Shown here: positions 8,303 to 17,339 of the stretch, one piece after another
Numbering within the stretch: the stretch's first letter is position 1
How the letters are laid out: each line of letters opens with the position of its first letter
Assembly (NCBI GenBank): GCA_016124525.1
Contig: WGNO01000004.1
Coordinates: 1-64,000 of the forward strand
Direction of reading: 5' to 3'
Source of the DNA: Nostoc sp. RI_552
Lineage (GTDB): Bacteria; Cyanobacteriota; Cyanobacteriia; Cyanobacteriales; Nostocaceae
DNA length: 64,000 bases
Translations under genes and position numbers: made by a program
The notes under the pieces: generated by a model
What the model was told of the DNA's origin: nothing
Database searches by the model: none
Seen by the model: the letters and a program-made list of their open reading frames with translations, nothing else

Positions 8303-9691
8303 CTACACTGATTTATCGGTGTAGTGTAGGCTTCCCAACTCATTGGCAATGGTTACATCCTTAACCCTGTCCAGTTGTCCACGAAAATATAAACGATATA
8401 ACTCACACGCAGGAGTACAGCGGTGGCCTTCAAGATGTACTAGACCCATACTCTGTAATTTATATGCTATGACTGGCTGTAATTTCAAATGATTGCTAGC
8501 AGTAATAATTTCATAGAAAGCAGTTGCCAATTCTGGCTGCCTTTGCAGCAGCAATATATACTGTCTTAAGTACTCGTGATAAATTCCCACGGTGGTTGGA
8601 GCTTGTTGTAGTAGTTGTTGTAGGTTGACTTCTAAACCTCCCTTACTCACAAGATGATACAAAGCCAATCTGATCAAATAAGGATGTCCCCCGACCATTG
8701 CCATTAATTTTTCAGTATTGCCATTATTTGCCCAATTTAACCCGTGACGTTGTGCGAGATCCTGCACTTGCTCTTTTGTAAAACTTGGCAACTTAATTAG
8801 CGAACCCAAATTGAATGGGGATTTTGTTGATTTGAGAGGAACTAGTATTTCCTGAGAATAAACTAATATCAGGCGGAGTTTTTGCCAAATTTCTAGCATT
8901 TTGGACTGTTCATACCAAGAGCGCATTAATGGCAAAAATTCCCCAGCAATCTCAGGATACTCAAACACCCAATCTATTTCGTTTAATATCAAAAGCAAAG
9001 GATTTTTAGCAGCAGATAGTAAATACTTTTGGAAATAGATAGAACAGCTAACTTTACTACCCATATCCTCATCCCAGTAATCATTGAGTTTTGGTTCTAG
9101 CTGTAACTCCCGACTGACATTAGCACACAACCAGCGTAAAAATTTATCCAAACTGCCAAAAACAGCTTGATCGGCTTGCTGAAAATCTAGACTGACAGTG
9201 CGAAAACCTTGATGTTGAGCGCGTGCTATTACTCTGAGAATCAGAGAACTTTTCCCCATTTTTTTCGGTGCTTGGATGCAAATGACACTTCCTGGTGTTG
9301 TTATTTCTGTGTAGACAAGTTCCTCAATTGGGGGGCGAGTAATGTAAAGTCTAGAGCTAAGGGATACGGGACTATTGGGAAATTCCAGAGATATGGCAGT
9401 AGCGGCGCGGTTAAACTCCTTAATTAACTGTTGATGGGTTTTGCTGAGACTGCGAGGTGACAATATTTGACGAAAGTTAGATTTATTAATGGGTTCTCGC
9501 CAAAAATCGCTTAACAATTGCCATAAATGAGCAGCAACTTTCCTCACACGCTCTCCTCCGTAGTGAGCTTCAAAGGCTATGGTTGTATAAGTTTTTCCCT
9601 CCCACGAAGAACGCAGTATCGTTTCTTGGAGTGTCGTCAAATTATTTATTTGGCTGGCTTTTAGTAGCAATACGACTTCATCTATAGTCAT
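8303..9691 (-). CDS. AAA-like ATPase with N-terminal HTH-type domain
   Basis: A 462-residue protein of the cyanobacterial AAA-like (AAA_35) family. Residues about 1-75 are a helical domain like the N-terminal module of vMAP-type proteins (TIDEVVLLL, then FEAHYGGERVRKVAAHLW). The ATPase part starts with RPPIEEL. Its Walker A is APKKMGKSSL near residue 145, and the Walker B-like strand LLLILNEIDWVF has Asn-Glu where Asp-Glu is common. A helical lid with GGHPYLIRLALY follows. These proteins are thought to act in signalling or defence-like conflict systems, but no effector gene lies next to it. It is convergent with the M61 gene. Substrate and partners are unknown. Confidence 0.75.
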   Translation of the reverse strand: MTIDEVVLLLKASQINNLTTLQETILRSSWEGKTYTTIAFEAHYGGERVRKVAAHLWQLLSDFWREPINKSNFRQILSPRSLSKTHQQLIKEFNRAATAISLEFPNSPVSLSSRLYITRPPIEELVYTEITTPGSVICIQAPKKMGKSSLILRVIARAQHQGFRTVSLDFQQADQAVFGSLDKFLRWLCANVSRELQLEPKLNDYWDEDMGSKVSCSIYFQKYLLSAAKNPLLLILNEIDWVFEYPEIAGEFLPLMRSWYEQSKMLEIWQKLRLILVYSQEILVPLKSTKSPFNLGSLIKLPSFTKEQVQDLAQRHGLNWANNGNTEKLMAMVGGHPYLIRLALYHLVSKGGLEVNLQQLLQQAPTTVGIYHEYLRQYILLLQRQPELATAFYEIITASNHLKLQPVIAYKLQSMGLVHLEGHRCTPACELYRLYFRGQLDRVKDVTIANELGSLHYTDKSV

Positions 9692-10215
9692 TGGTCATCG
9701 GCCTTAGTTCTGTGTGACATCTCCTCTGATTTTTCCACCTCAAATTTGAGGTTTTGAGGATTTTAATTGATGCAGCCTCCCAAATGTGAGTGCAGGCCTG
9801 TTTTTTTAGAAAAAGCTACAAAACTAGCTTGACAATTTTCTTTTTATCTGAAACATCCGAGATATGATAATTTTAGAATTTTTTAAAAAAAAATTCCCAA
9901 GTATTCTATGGGGATAAATAGTATTTTTAGATACTTATTATTAGATATGTTCAATTCAGACATTCATAAAATGTAGCTAATTTTTGTTCTATTTTAAGTT
10001 GGTGATAGGGATATAGGTTACACTCTTGTGTTTAACTTTTTCTATATTTAATTCAAGCTAAGTAATGGCTTGTTAGTATATTTTAAAATTTGCTTAAATC
10101 GGGAATATTATAGCTAAATTAACTGATTTTGAACCTATTTGCACTTTTTATCTTCAGGTGCTAACAGAGCGTAGAGAAAGAAGCCCATGATATCTTCTTT
10201 ATCGTATCGGCCGCT
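9692..10215. other. AT-rich intergenic region
   Basis: No gene is seen. AAAGAAG at 10177-10183 pairs with CTTCTTT at 10194-10200, a small hairpin 15 bp before the histidine kinase start, where it could affect translation. No good ribosome site precedes that start. Confidence 0.45.
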
Positions 10216-12204
10216 ATGGACATCAAAGAACCCGCTACCTACCAGATAGAAGCTCAAATTTCAGCGCTAAGAGAGTTAGAAATGAGTCAGCAGTCACCAA
10301 CTGCTTTAAAAATGGCTTTGGCCGCCAGTGGTTTTGGTTGGTGGAATTGGAATTTAGTCACTAACCAAACCTATCATAACCCTGAGTGGAAGGGAATTTT
10401 AGGGTATAAAGTAGAAGAAGTTACCAGCAACTATCAATCCTTTGAGGAACTTGTACATCCACAAGATTTGTTGAGACTTCAACAGGTATTGCAAGATTAT
10501 CTTGCAGGCTACATACCTAAGTTTGAAATTGAATTGAGAATGTTAACTAAATCCGGTCAGTGGAAGTGGATTTTTTCTAGTGGTCAAGTATTTCAATGGG
10601 ATGAATTTGGCAAACCAACATGGATAACAGGAACCCACAGGGATATTACCCAGGAGAAAATGTTCCAGGAAAGTTTACAAAAGTACCAAAAGCAGGAAAA
10701 GCTGTTAAAAACTGTGCGAAAACACATAAATTCCTATTCACAACTGGATGTATTAGTGCCAAATATATTACAAGAAATGCGAGAGGTTTTGCAAATTGAC
10801 CAGGCTTTAATTTACTCGATTCAACCTAACGGTAATGGGAAAGTAGTTTTTGAATCTTTGACCGTACCTTTAGCATCTTGGCAAGATATAGATATTCAAG
10901 TTTCCATACCTGAGAGGGATGTAGAAGCATATCAATCAAGCATCTGGGCGGAAACCAATACAATACCTAAATTATCTGGTCAAATTAATTTTCTCAATCA
11001 GTTGGAAGTAAACACAAGTTTAGTATTTCCTATTTTATTAAAGGAACAACATCATCAAAATCCACAATCTTCAAAAAATCAATTATGGGGACTGTTAATT
11101 GTCTATGACTGTTGTAATAACCGTCAGTGGCAAAAATGGGAAATAGATTCTGTTACATATATTAGTCAAGAAATAGCAATATCTATTCAGCAACAGCAAC
11201 TCTGGGAACAAATCAAAGGTGAAATCACCAAAGCTGAGTTTGCTAAAGCACAAGTAAGAGATATCTCACGACAACTACAAATTACTCAAGGACAATTATT
11301 ACAAAATGATAAAATGGCTAATCTCGGTCAAATCGTAGTAGAGATGGCTAACGAAATTTATAATCCTGTTAACTTTATTTATAGTAATCTTTATCCTGCT
11401 AGTCAGTATGCTGAACATTTAATTAAATTAATTGAACTATACCAATACTACTATCCAAAACCCCAATCAGGAATTACATTTCATTTGCAACAGTTCGACC
11501 TAAATCTGATTAAAACCGACTTTTTAAAATTGCTTTGGTCAATGGGATCTGGATCTGAACGCATTCAAGAGATTATTTTTGCCCTGCGGAATTTTTCTAG
11601 CCTTGATGATGGTGAAAAAATGAAAAAATCTAACTTACATGAAGGACTGGATAGTGTTCTGAGGATATTGCAGCATCGCTTGAAAGAAAAGCCAGATAGA
11701 CCAGGGATTAAAGTAATTAAAGATTTTGGAAAAATACCTTTAATCGAGTGTTATAGTGGGGAGCTAAATCAGGTCTTCATGAATATTTTAAATAATGCCA
11801 TTGATGCCTTAGAAGAAAGGATGAAACAAGAGTATGCCTTAATTCCTCAAATTTTGATTCGTACAGAAGTTGTAAGTAGTCATTTGTCATTAGTTAGGGG
11901 CAATGAAGCGCATACAGTTGAGCAACAACCCGGTAATAAGCAAAAGGTTGTGATTCATATCTATGACAATGGCAAAGGAATTCTTCCTCATATTAAAAGG
12001 CGGATATTTGAACCTTTTTTTACTACTAAATCACTGAGTAAAGCTAAGGGATTAGGACTATCAATTAGTCAAAAAATTATTGTGGAAAAACATCATGGCA
12101 AATTGAAATGTAACTCTCAATTAGGTCAAGGGACAGAGTTTATTATTGAAATGAATACAACAGTTCGACACTATTCTGATATGAGGAAACACGCTAGTTT
12201 TTAA
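10216..12204 (+). CDS. PAS-GAF sensor histidine kinase lacking the phosphoacceptor His
   Basis: A 662-residue cytoplasmic sensor. Residues about 30-150 form a PAS fold with a PAC tail (WKWIFSSG, TGTHRDITQEK). Residues about 165-330 form a GAF domain. A coiled coil leads to a dimerisation segment, MANLGQIVVEMANEIYNPV. In the family this reads VAHEINNPVNF, and the His that is phosphorylated is Asn379 here (codon AAC at 11350-11352). The ATPase domain looks complete: N box NQVFMNILNNAIDALEE, G1 YDNGKGI, F box FEPFFTT, G2 KGLGLSIS. ATP binding is therefore likely but autophosphorylation at the usual site is not. It could be a pseudokinase or act through a partner. No response regulator is adjacent. 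An alternative start is M24. Confidence 0.85.
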   Translation: MDIKEPATYQIEAQISALRELEMSQQSPTALKMALAASGFGWWNWNLVTNQTYHNPEWKGILGYKVEEVTSNYQSFEELVHPQDLLRLQQVLQDYLAGYIPKFEIELRMLTKSGQWKWIFSSGQVFQWDEFGKPTWITGTHRDITQEKMFQESLQKYQKQEKLLKTVRKHINSYSQLDVLVPNILQEMREVLQIDQALIYSIQPNGNGKVVFESLTVPLASWQDIDIQVSIPERDVEAYQSSIWAETNTIPKLSGQINFLNQLEVNTSLVFPILLKEQHHQNPQSSKNQLWGLLIVYDCCNNRQWQKWEIDSVTYISQEIAISIQQQQLWEQIKGEITKAEFAKAQVRDISRQLQITQGQLLQNDKMANLGQIVVEMANEIYNPVNFIYSNLYPASQYAEHLIKLIELYQYYYPKPQSGITFHLQQFDLNLIKTDFLKLLWSMGSGSERIQEIIFALRNFSSLDDGEKMKKSNLHEGLDSVLRILQHRLKEKPDRPGIKVIKDFGKIPLIECYSGELNQVFMNILNNAIDALEERMKQEYALIPQILIRTEVVSSHLSLVRGNEAHTVEQQPGNKQKVVIHIYDNGKGILPHIKRRIFEPFFTTKSLSKAKGLGLSISQKIIVEKHHGKLKCNSQLGQGTEFIIEMNTTVRHYSDMRKHASF

Positions 12205-12244
12205 GTTAGGCTTGCTAAATCAAAGTGAAAGTGCTTCAGACAAG

Positions 12245-13663
12245 TCAAGAGGCTGTTTGCTTCCATATAAAAAAGCGAGTGATCAGGTAAATCAAAATTC
12301 CAGAAGCCATTCCGGGTAATACTTCGTAAATAATGGCAGATAAATTGAGTCCTAGATTCCAAGTCATAGCCGTAGCAATACCAACAGCCATCATTAATAT
12401 TGCCGTAAGTGTATTTACAGGTAATCGAAAAACACGTAGTATGAGCAATGGACCTAAAGCCGAAGCCAAGGCAGACCAAGAAAATGTAACTAATAGAAAT
12501 ACATTTTTATCTCCTACTAGGGCAATACTCAAAACGATGATTGTTATGGTTATAGTCCCTAGCTTTACTATTTTATAGGACTTAGCAAATTGAGGAAAAA
12601 TATCTTGGGTTAGTGCCGCCGAACAACAAAGTATTTGAGAATCTGCGCTAGACATGGTAGCTGCAAACACTCCAGATAACATGATTCCTACAAAGACATC
12701 AGGTAACAATTCCTGTGCTAAATAAGGTAGTGCCAGTTCAGGATCTCCTGCTGAAATCAAGTCTGGTAAAAGAATTCGTGCTGTCAAACCTATACCAATG
12801 GCAGAAAAAGAATTAATGAGACCACAAGCTGTTTTGATGTTAAGCGCTCGGTTAACATTTTTTGGTGAATCGATGGCCATAGCCCGTACTAATATATGTG
12901 GTTGACCAACTACACCAAATCCAGCGACTATCCAACCAATTAAAAAGGGAAAAAAGCCTAAAGGGAGATTTTTAGGGCTTAAGTTAACTAGTTGTGGATC
13001 GATGAGGGCAAGTTTTGTGTAAAATTCTCCGATTCCACCACAGTTAGCAATTGCAATTGTTAATAGCAACAACAACGAAGCAATCATTACAATTCCTTGT
13101 GCCGCATCTGTCCAGATTTCAGCGCGGACACCTCCAGAAAAACAGTAAATAATGACGATGATAGCCCCCAATATAATTCCCAAATAGTAGTCCCATCCAA
13201 AGACCACACTCAGTGCTTTACTTCCCGCAACCAGTTGTGATGCAGCATAGGAAGTTAGGAAAGTGATAATAATGACAGATGAAATAATAGAAATCCAGCG
13301 AGCACCAGAAACATTTTGAGAGAGAAAAGCAGAGACCGTATCAGAAGAGGTTTCCTCAGAAACTTGTCTTAGCCTTTTGAAAAAAAATAACCAAGCTAAG
13401 TAATCTCCAATTGCCCAACCAATAACTAGCCAAATAGAAGAAATTCCTATTTTGTAAGCGAATCCAACCTGACCTAGAAACAACAAGCCACTTTGACCTG
13501 TAGACATGGCTGATAAGGCTGTCAGCCAAGGATTGACACCTCGGCTTGCTAGTATGTAATCAGCAGTTGTGTTTTGCTTGTAGGTTACAGAGTATATTCC
13601 CACAAAGATAATAAAACAAAGAAATCCGATAAAAGCAGCTGCGATCAACAGTTGATTAGACAT
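12245..13663 (-). CDS. Sodium:solute symporter (SSS/PutP family)
   Basis: A 472-residue integral membrane protein with about 13 hydrophobic segments, the usual size for the SSS family that couples sodium entry to uptake of proline, pantothenate or similar solutes. Family features are visible: ADYILASRGVNPW after the first helix, ALSAMSTGQSG in the second, TSYAASQLVAGSKAL in the core, and ATMSSADSQIL in the region of the second sodium site. The start is ATG 13663. It is convergent with the histidine kinase, 40 bp apart. The substrate cannot be fixed from sequence; PutP-like proline transport is the closest guess. Confidence 0.85.
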   Translation of the reverse strand: MSNQLLIAAAFIGFLCFIIFVGIYSVTYKQNTTADYILASRGVNPWLTALSAMSTGQSGLLFLGQVGFAYKIGISSIWLVIGWAIGDYLAWLFFFKRLRQVSEETSSDTVSAFLSQNVSGARWISIISSVIIITFLTSYAASQLVAGSKALSVVFGWDYYLGIILGAIIVIIYCFSGGVRAEIWTDAAQGIVMIASLLLLLTIAIANCGGIGEFYTKLALIDPQLVNLSPKNLPLGFFPFLIGWIVAGFGVVGQPHILVRAMAIDSPKNVNRALNIKTACGLINSFSAIGIGLTARILLPDLISAGDPELALPYLAQELLPDVFVGIMLSGVFAATMSSADSQILCCSAALTQDIFPQFAKSYKIVKLGTITITIIVLSIALVGDKNVFLLVTFSWSALASALGPLLILRVFRLPVNTLTAILMMAVGIATAMTWNLGLNLSAIIYEVLPGMASGILIYLITRFFIWKQTAS

Positions 13664-14268
13664 AGAAAATTCAGTGAGTACGGAGTGGTTATTAGTTAAG
13701 ATAAACAGCTACTTAATCTACGGAAAAAACATTGATGCGTGATGCAAAGCCATAACGCACATTCCACATTTTAAACCCAAAAGCGTTGAAAAATCCAGCG
13801 TAAAGTGGGGCTGTCAGTCGGTTTACCCAATTGATTCTTAATTGTGGATTTAGACTTCTTGAGTGCGGCTCTAATTTGACCTTTTGTGAATTGATATTAG
13901 CGAAAGATTTGGCAATTTGGCATGACAAATCTTTTGGTTGCAGTTTTAATAATATATCGACAGGGATAACGGGAAGGTGAAAACTGCAAGCAGTGTAGGG
14001 TCAAGCCTTGTTTTCAATACTCCCGCTCCCATGCCAGTTGTTGATTTTGTGCTGTGGAAAGACTATTAATGGGTGAACCAGTCTCTTCGCTGCACTAATC
14101 ATCGCTTCACTACAACTGGCTAAAAATTCCACTATTAAGCGGATTTGTTTGGGTTCAAGGTTGTGAAAAACAACATCATGAAGCTCTGGTTTTGTTTGGT
14201 TGTGTTGGGTTTCGTTCCTCAACCCAACTTAACTGATAGTTATTTTTTCAGGTAATCAATATCACTCT
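13664..14268. other. Intergenic region with transposase debris
   Basis: The only recognisable content is the transposase remnant at 13771-13880 (minus). Short open frames on the minus strand nearby (13713-13928 and 14001-14222) do not look like proteins. Confidence 0.5.
13771..13880 (-). pseudogene. IS1634-like transposase C-terminal remnant
   Basis: On the minus strand the frame reads IRAALKKSKSTIKNQLGKPT and then DSPTLRWIFQRF before a stop. This resembles the conserved end of IS1634/IS4-type transposases (PT..PT.RW.FQ). The rest of the gene and its terminal repeats are not found, so it is a small fossil of an insertion sequence. The call rests on a 30-odd residue resemblance. Confidence 0.5.
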
Positions 14269-17200
14269 TTATTCTGCGGGGGTTGATTCGTCTACAGGAC
14301 GAATAATGGCTGGGGCTGGTGTGACTTCTGGCTCGAAAATTCCTTCTAATGCTTGTTCTAGGGTTGGAGCCATGACAATGCGGTTTTCAAAAGCTACTAT
14401 TACGCGCACTAATGTTGGTAGTCTGTTTTGAGTGGCTTCTAAATATATTGGCTCGACGTATAATAAGGATTGCTCAATGGGGATAATTAATAAATTACCC
14501 TGAACTGCTCTTGAGCCTTGACGATTCCACAAGGAAATTTGCTGAGAAATCACTGGGTCTTGGTTAATTCGGGCTTCAATTTGCTCTGGCCCGTAAACTA
14601 ACCGTTCTTTGGGAAAGACATACAGTAATAATTTACCGTAATTTTCACCGTCAGATCGGGCTGCTAACCAAGCGATTAAGTTAGAGCGTTGTCTGGGTGT
14701 GTAGGGCAATAACAGGATAAATTCTTCAAAGGGGACTGTGGGGAGGCTGGTAATTAAATAGTATGGGTCTACTGGACGAGCTTCGTTACCGTAGATTTCG
14801 GTGGGTATTTGCCACTGGTCTTCCCGATTATAAAAAACCTGGGGGTCTGTCATGTGGTAGGTCATCAATCGCTCGGATTGAATTTTGAACAAGTCCACCG
14901 GATAGCGGATATGTTTAAGTAGGGTAGGTGGTAGGTCGCTGAGGGGTTTAAAGGTGTTGGGAAATATTTTTGCCCAGGTGGTAATGATGGGGTCCCTAGG
15001 ATCGGCTATGTAAAAGTTAACTGTGCCGTGGTAGGCATCAACTACCACTTTTACTGAGTTACGGATGTAGTTGATATCTTCGCTAGTTGTGTCGGAGTAA
15101 GGATAGCGATCGCTTGTGGTGTAAGCATCCATAATCCAGAAAAGATAGTTTCCATTACTTTTGAAATCGCCACTACCATTCTCAGGTTGAGCATCTGTGG
15201 CGACTATATAAGGGTCACTATCAAATTGTAAAAAAGGTGCGATGGCTCGAACGCGTTGCTTGATATTGCGCCGGAATAATACCTTGGTGTCTGGTAAAAA
15301 GTCCTGTGTGAATAACATCTGCCAATCTTTCAAATACATGGCAAATAATAACCGTCGCCAAGGGGAACCAATGCCAATGCCACCTGATCCATCATAAGCG
15401 TTGTAAAAGTTATCACTACCACTGGGAAAGTCTAATTCTCTTACTCTTGTACCAGTCATGACGTGAGTATTAGTAATTTCACCAAAATAAATCCGGGGTT
15501 GCCCAATGGGAATGCTGTTACGAATGGCTTCACTGGATGTGGTCAGGGCGCTTTCGCCAGTGCCAGCAATATCTTTGATAAAATATTCTGGTAGTCCACC
15601 AGGTCCCACGGTGTTCACGGGACTCATGGTGAAACCAAAACCGTGAGTGTAAATTAAATGGCGGTTAACCCAAGTTTGAGCTTGTTGGGGCACAGCAGTA
15701 TAATCTAGCTCTCGTGCGGCAATTAATACCTGGCGTTTTTCTGTGGCTTGGTTTTCCTCTTGGTTGGTTGGTGAAGGCTTTCCTGGTGCTGCGGGTCTTT
15801 CTCCGGGTGCTTCTCGGAATAAAGTGTAGCGGTCAATGTCGGCATCGGGGAAGCGATAGTAGAGTCGAATTTGTTGCAGCTGTCGGTTGGTTTCTAGAAG
15901 TGGTTGTTGATCCCAAAGGCGAATATTACGAATGGTCAAATCATTTTCTTCGATATCAGCTTGTGTCAAATCCCCCGTGGGGTTGAAGGTTTCGGCATCA
16001 ATTGCGTCTAGATCAAATGCTTGTCGAGTTAAGGCGATGGTGCGCTGAATGTAGGGTTGCTCTCGTTGTAATTCGTTAGGCTGAACAACTAAATATTGCA
16101 CTACGGTGGGCAAGATGAAATCCGCTGCTATAACTACTAATAGATACAGCCCTAACCCATAAAGTACAAATTGGCGATACCAAGACTGGGGTTTCCAGGC
16201 AAGTGTTCGCCATAGCAAGTAAAGGCCTATCCCTAAAGCTAATACAGACAAGATGGTGTAAGCTGGCAAGACGGCAGTAACATCTGTGTAACTAGCGCCG
16301 TACGTTATCCCCCGTTGAGAATAAACTAGTTCATAACGACTCAGCCAATAACTCAGGGCAACTACCAGCATTAATAAACCACCCAAACCGTATAAATGAC
16401 GCTGTTGCTGGGAGGAAAACCCAGGAAAAATTCCTTGACTGATACTATTTGCTGAAAGAAGATAGGTTAGGGCTACGGAGATGAAGCTATATAAAAATAA
16501 TCCCACAGCCCATAGTTCCAGAAGTTCCCAAAATGGTAGGGAAAAGATATAAAAGCTAATATCTTGAGCAAATAAAGGTTCGGAGGCTTTAAAGGAGGTG
16601 GGCTGGAAATATTGCAGTACTCTTGCCCAGTTATGAGACAGCACCCAGGCAAATAGGAGACTGAAGCTAACGGCGATGGCTTGTAATAAGGTTTGGGGAT
16701 AGATAAGAATAAGAATCGTTACTCCGGCAATTAAGCCGACATACCAAACCTGGGCAAAAATTTGCGCGCTTATCAGCTGCAAAATTCTCTCTGGTCGGAA
16801 TAGAGGTGGAACAGGTGCAATACCCCTGGTAACGGGAGAATGCCAATAAGTAGCAGCTATTTCACTATAGTGAATGAGCATTAATCCAACTAACAGGCTT
16901 AACACCAACACTATGGGAAGTAACCAAGGTAATCTTAATGGTTTAGTGCGAGATATGGTGCGTATTTCATCGCGTTGGGTATTGTGAGGACTGAGAAAGT
17001 TTTGTAGTTCCCTGTTCAGTCCTGCTTCCTCACGCTGGATTTCCTTAATTTTCAGAAAGTCTGGATATTTTAGCTGTCGAGCTAGGCGGAGATTTCCTAA
17101 TAAATAGACAGCAGTTACAGCGGCTACAAGTATCCACAAAGCAGTCATGGTTACTAACCTGAGAAAAAATACTTGTAAGTAGCCGACATTCTGAAACCAG

Positions 17201-17298
17201 AAAACTTCTGCCCCCAGACGAGAAACTAAATCTAGGATTAGCCAAAGTCCTAGAAATATGATTAATAATCTAAAGCACCATTTCCATTTGCTGTTCAC
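14269..17298 (-). CDS. UPF0182 family membrane protein
   Basis: A 1009-residue protein of the uncharacterised UPF0182 (COG1615) family. The N-terminal third carries about seven membrane helices, from [15 protein letters not shown] at residue 10 to the stretch near residue 400. A large extracytoplasmic part follows with the family pattern RPYIYFGE-like [12 protein letters not shown], then [15 protein letters not shown] and the [19 protein letters not shown] region. The only usable start is GTG 17298: the in-frame codon two positions upstream is a stop, and the next Met is far inside. That GTG lies in a heptamer array, and no ribosome site is visible. The P-type ATPase gene is upstream on the same strand, 41 bp away. 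Function unknown. Confidence 0.9.
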   Translation of the reverse strand: MNSKWKWCFRLLIIFLGLWLILDLVSRLGAEVFWFQNVGYLQVFFLRLVTMTALWILVAAVTAVYLLGNLRLARQLKYPDFLKIKEIQREEAGLNRELQNFLSPHNTQRDEIRTISRTKPLRLPWLLPIVLVLSLLVGLMLIHYSEIAATYWHSPVTRGIAPVPPLFRPERILQLISAQIFAQVWYVGLIAGVTILILIYPQTLLQAIAVSFSLLFAWVLSHNWARVLQYFQPTSFKASEPLFAQDISFYIFSLPFWELLELWAVGLFLYSFISVALTYLLSANSISQGIFPGFSSQQQRHLYGLGGLLMLVVALSYWLSRYELVYSQRGITYGASYTDVTAVLPAYTILSVLALGIGLYLLWRTLAWKPQSWYRQFVLYGLGLYLLVVIAADFILPTVVQYLVVQPNELQREQPYIQRTIALTRQAFDLDAIDAETFNPTGDLTQADIEENDLTIRNIRLWDQQPLLETNRQLQQIRLYYRFPDADIDRYTLFREAPGERPAAPGKPSPTNQEENQATEKRQVLIAARELDYTAVPQQAQTWVNRHLIYTHGFGFTMSPVNTVGPGGLPEYFIKDIAGTGESALTTSSEAIRNSIPIGQPRIYFGEITNTHVMTGTRVRELDFPSGSDNFYNAYDGSGGIGIGSPWRRLLFAMYLKDWQMLFTQDFLPDTKVLFRRNIKQRVRAIAPFLQFDSDPYIVATDAQPENGSGDFKSNGNYLFWIMDAYTTSDRYPYSDTTSEDINYIRNSVKVVVDAYHGTVNFYIADPRDPIITTWAKIFPNTFKPLSDLPPTLLKHIRYPVDLFKIQSERLMTYHMTDPQVFYNREDQWQIPTEIYGNEARPVDPYYLITSLPTVPFEEFILLLPYTPRQRSNLIAWLAARSDGENYGKLLLYVFPKERLVYGPEQIEARINQDPVISQQISLWNRQGSRAVQGNLLIIPIEQSLLYVEPIYLEATQNRLPTLVRVIVAFENRIVMAPTLEQALEGIFEPEVTPAPAIIRPVDESTPAE

Positions 17299-17321
17299 TG
17301 TTCACTGTTCACTGTTGACTG
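17291..17321. repeat. Heptamer tandem array at a gene start
   Basis: Four units of TGTTCAC/TGTTGAC type follow one another. Read on the minus strand the array contains the GTG start codon (17296-17298) of the UPF0182 gene and an in-frame TGA (17302-17304) just upstream of it. Confidence 0.85.
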
Positions 17322-17339
17322 GTAATTAGAAATGAGGAG

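Noticed and set aside
13713-13928. 71-codon minus-strand ORF read as a protein
   Set aside because: The transposase similarity is in another frame (13771-13880); this frame is a shadow.
14001-14222. 73-codon minus-strand ORF
   Set aside because: No ribosome site, no recognisable family and no conservation signal that I can see.
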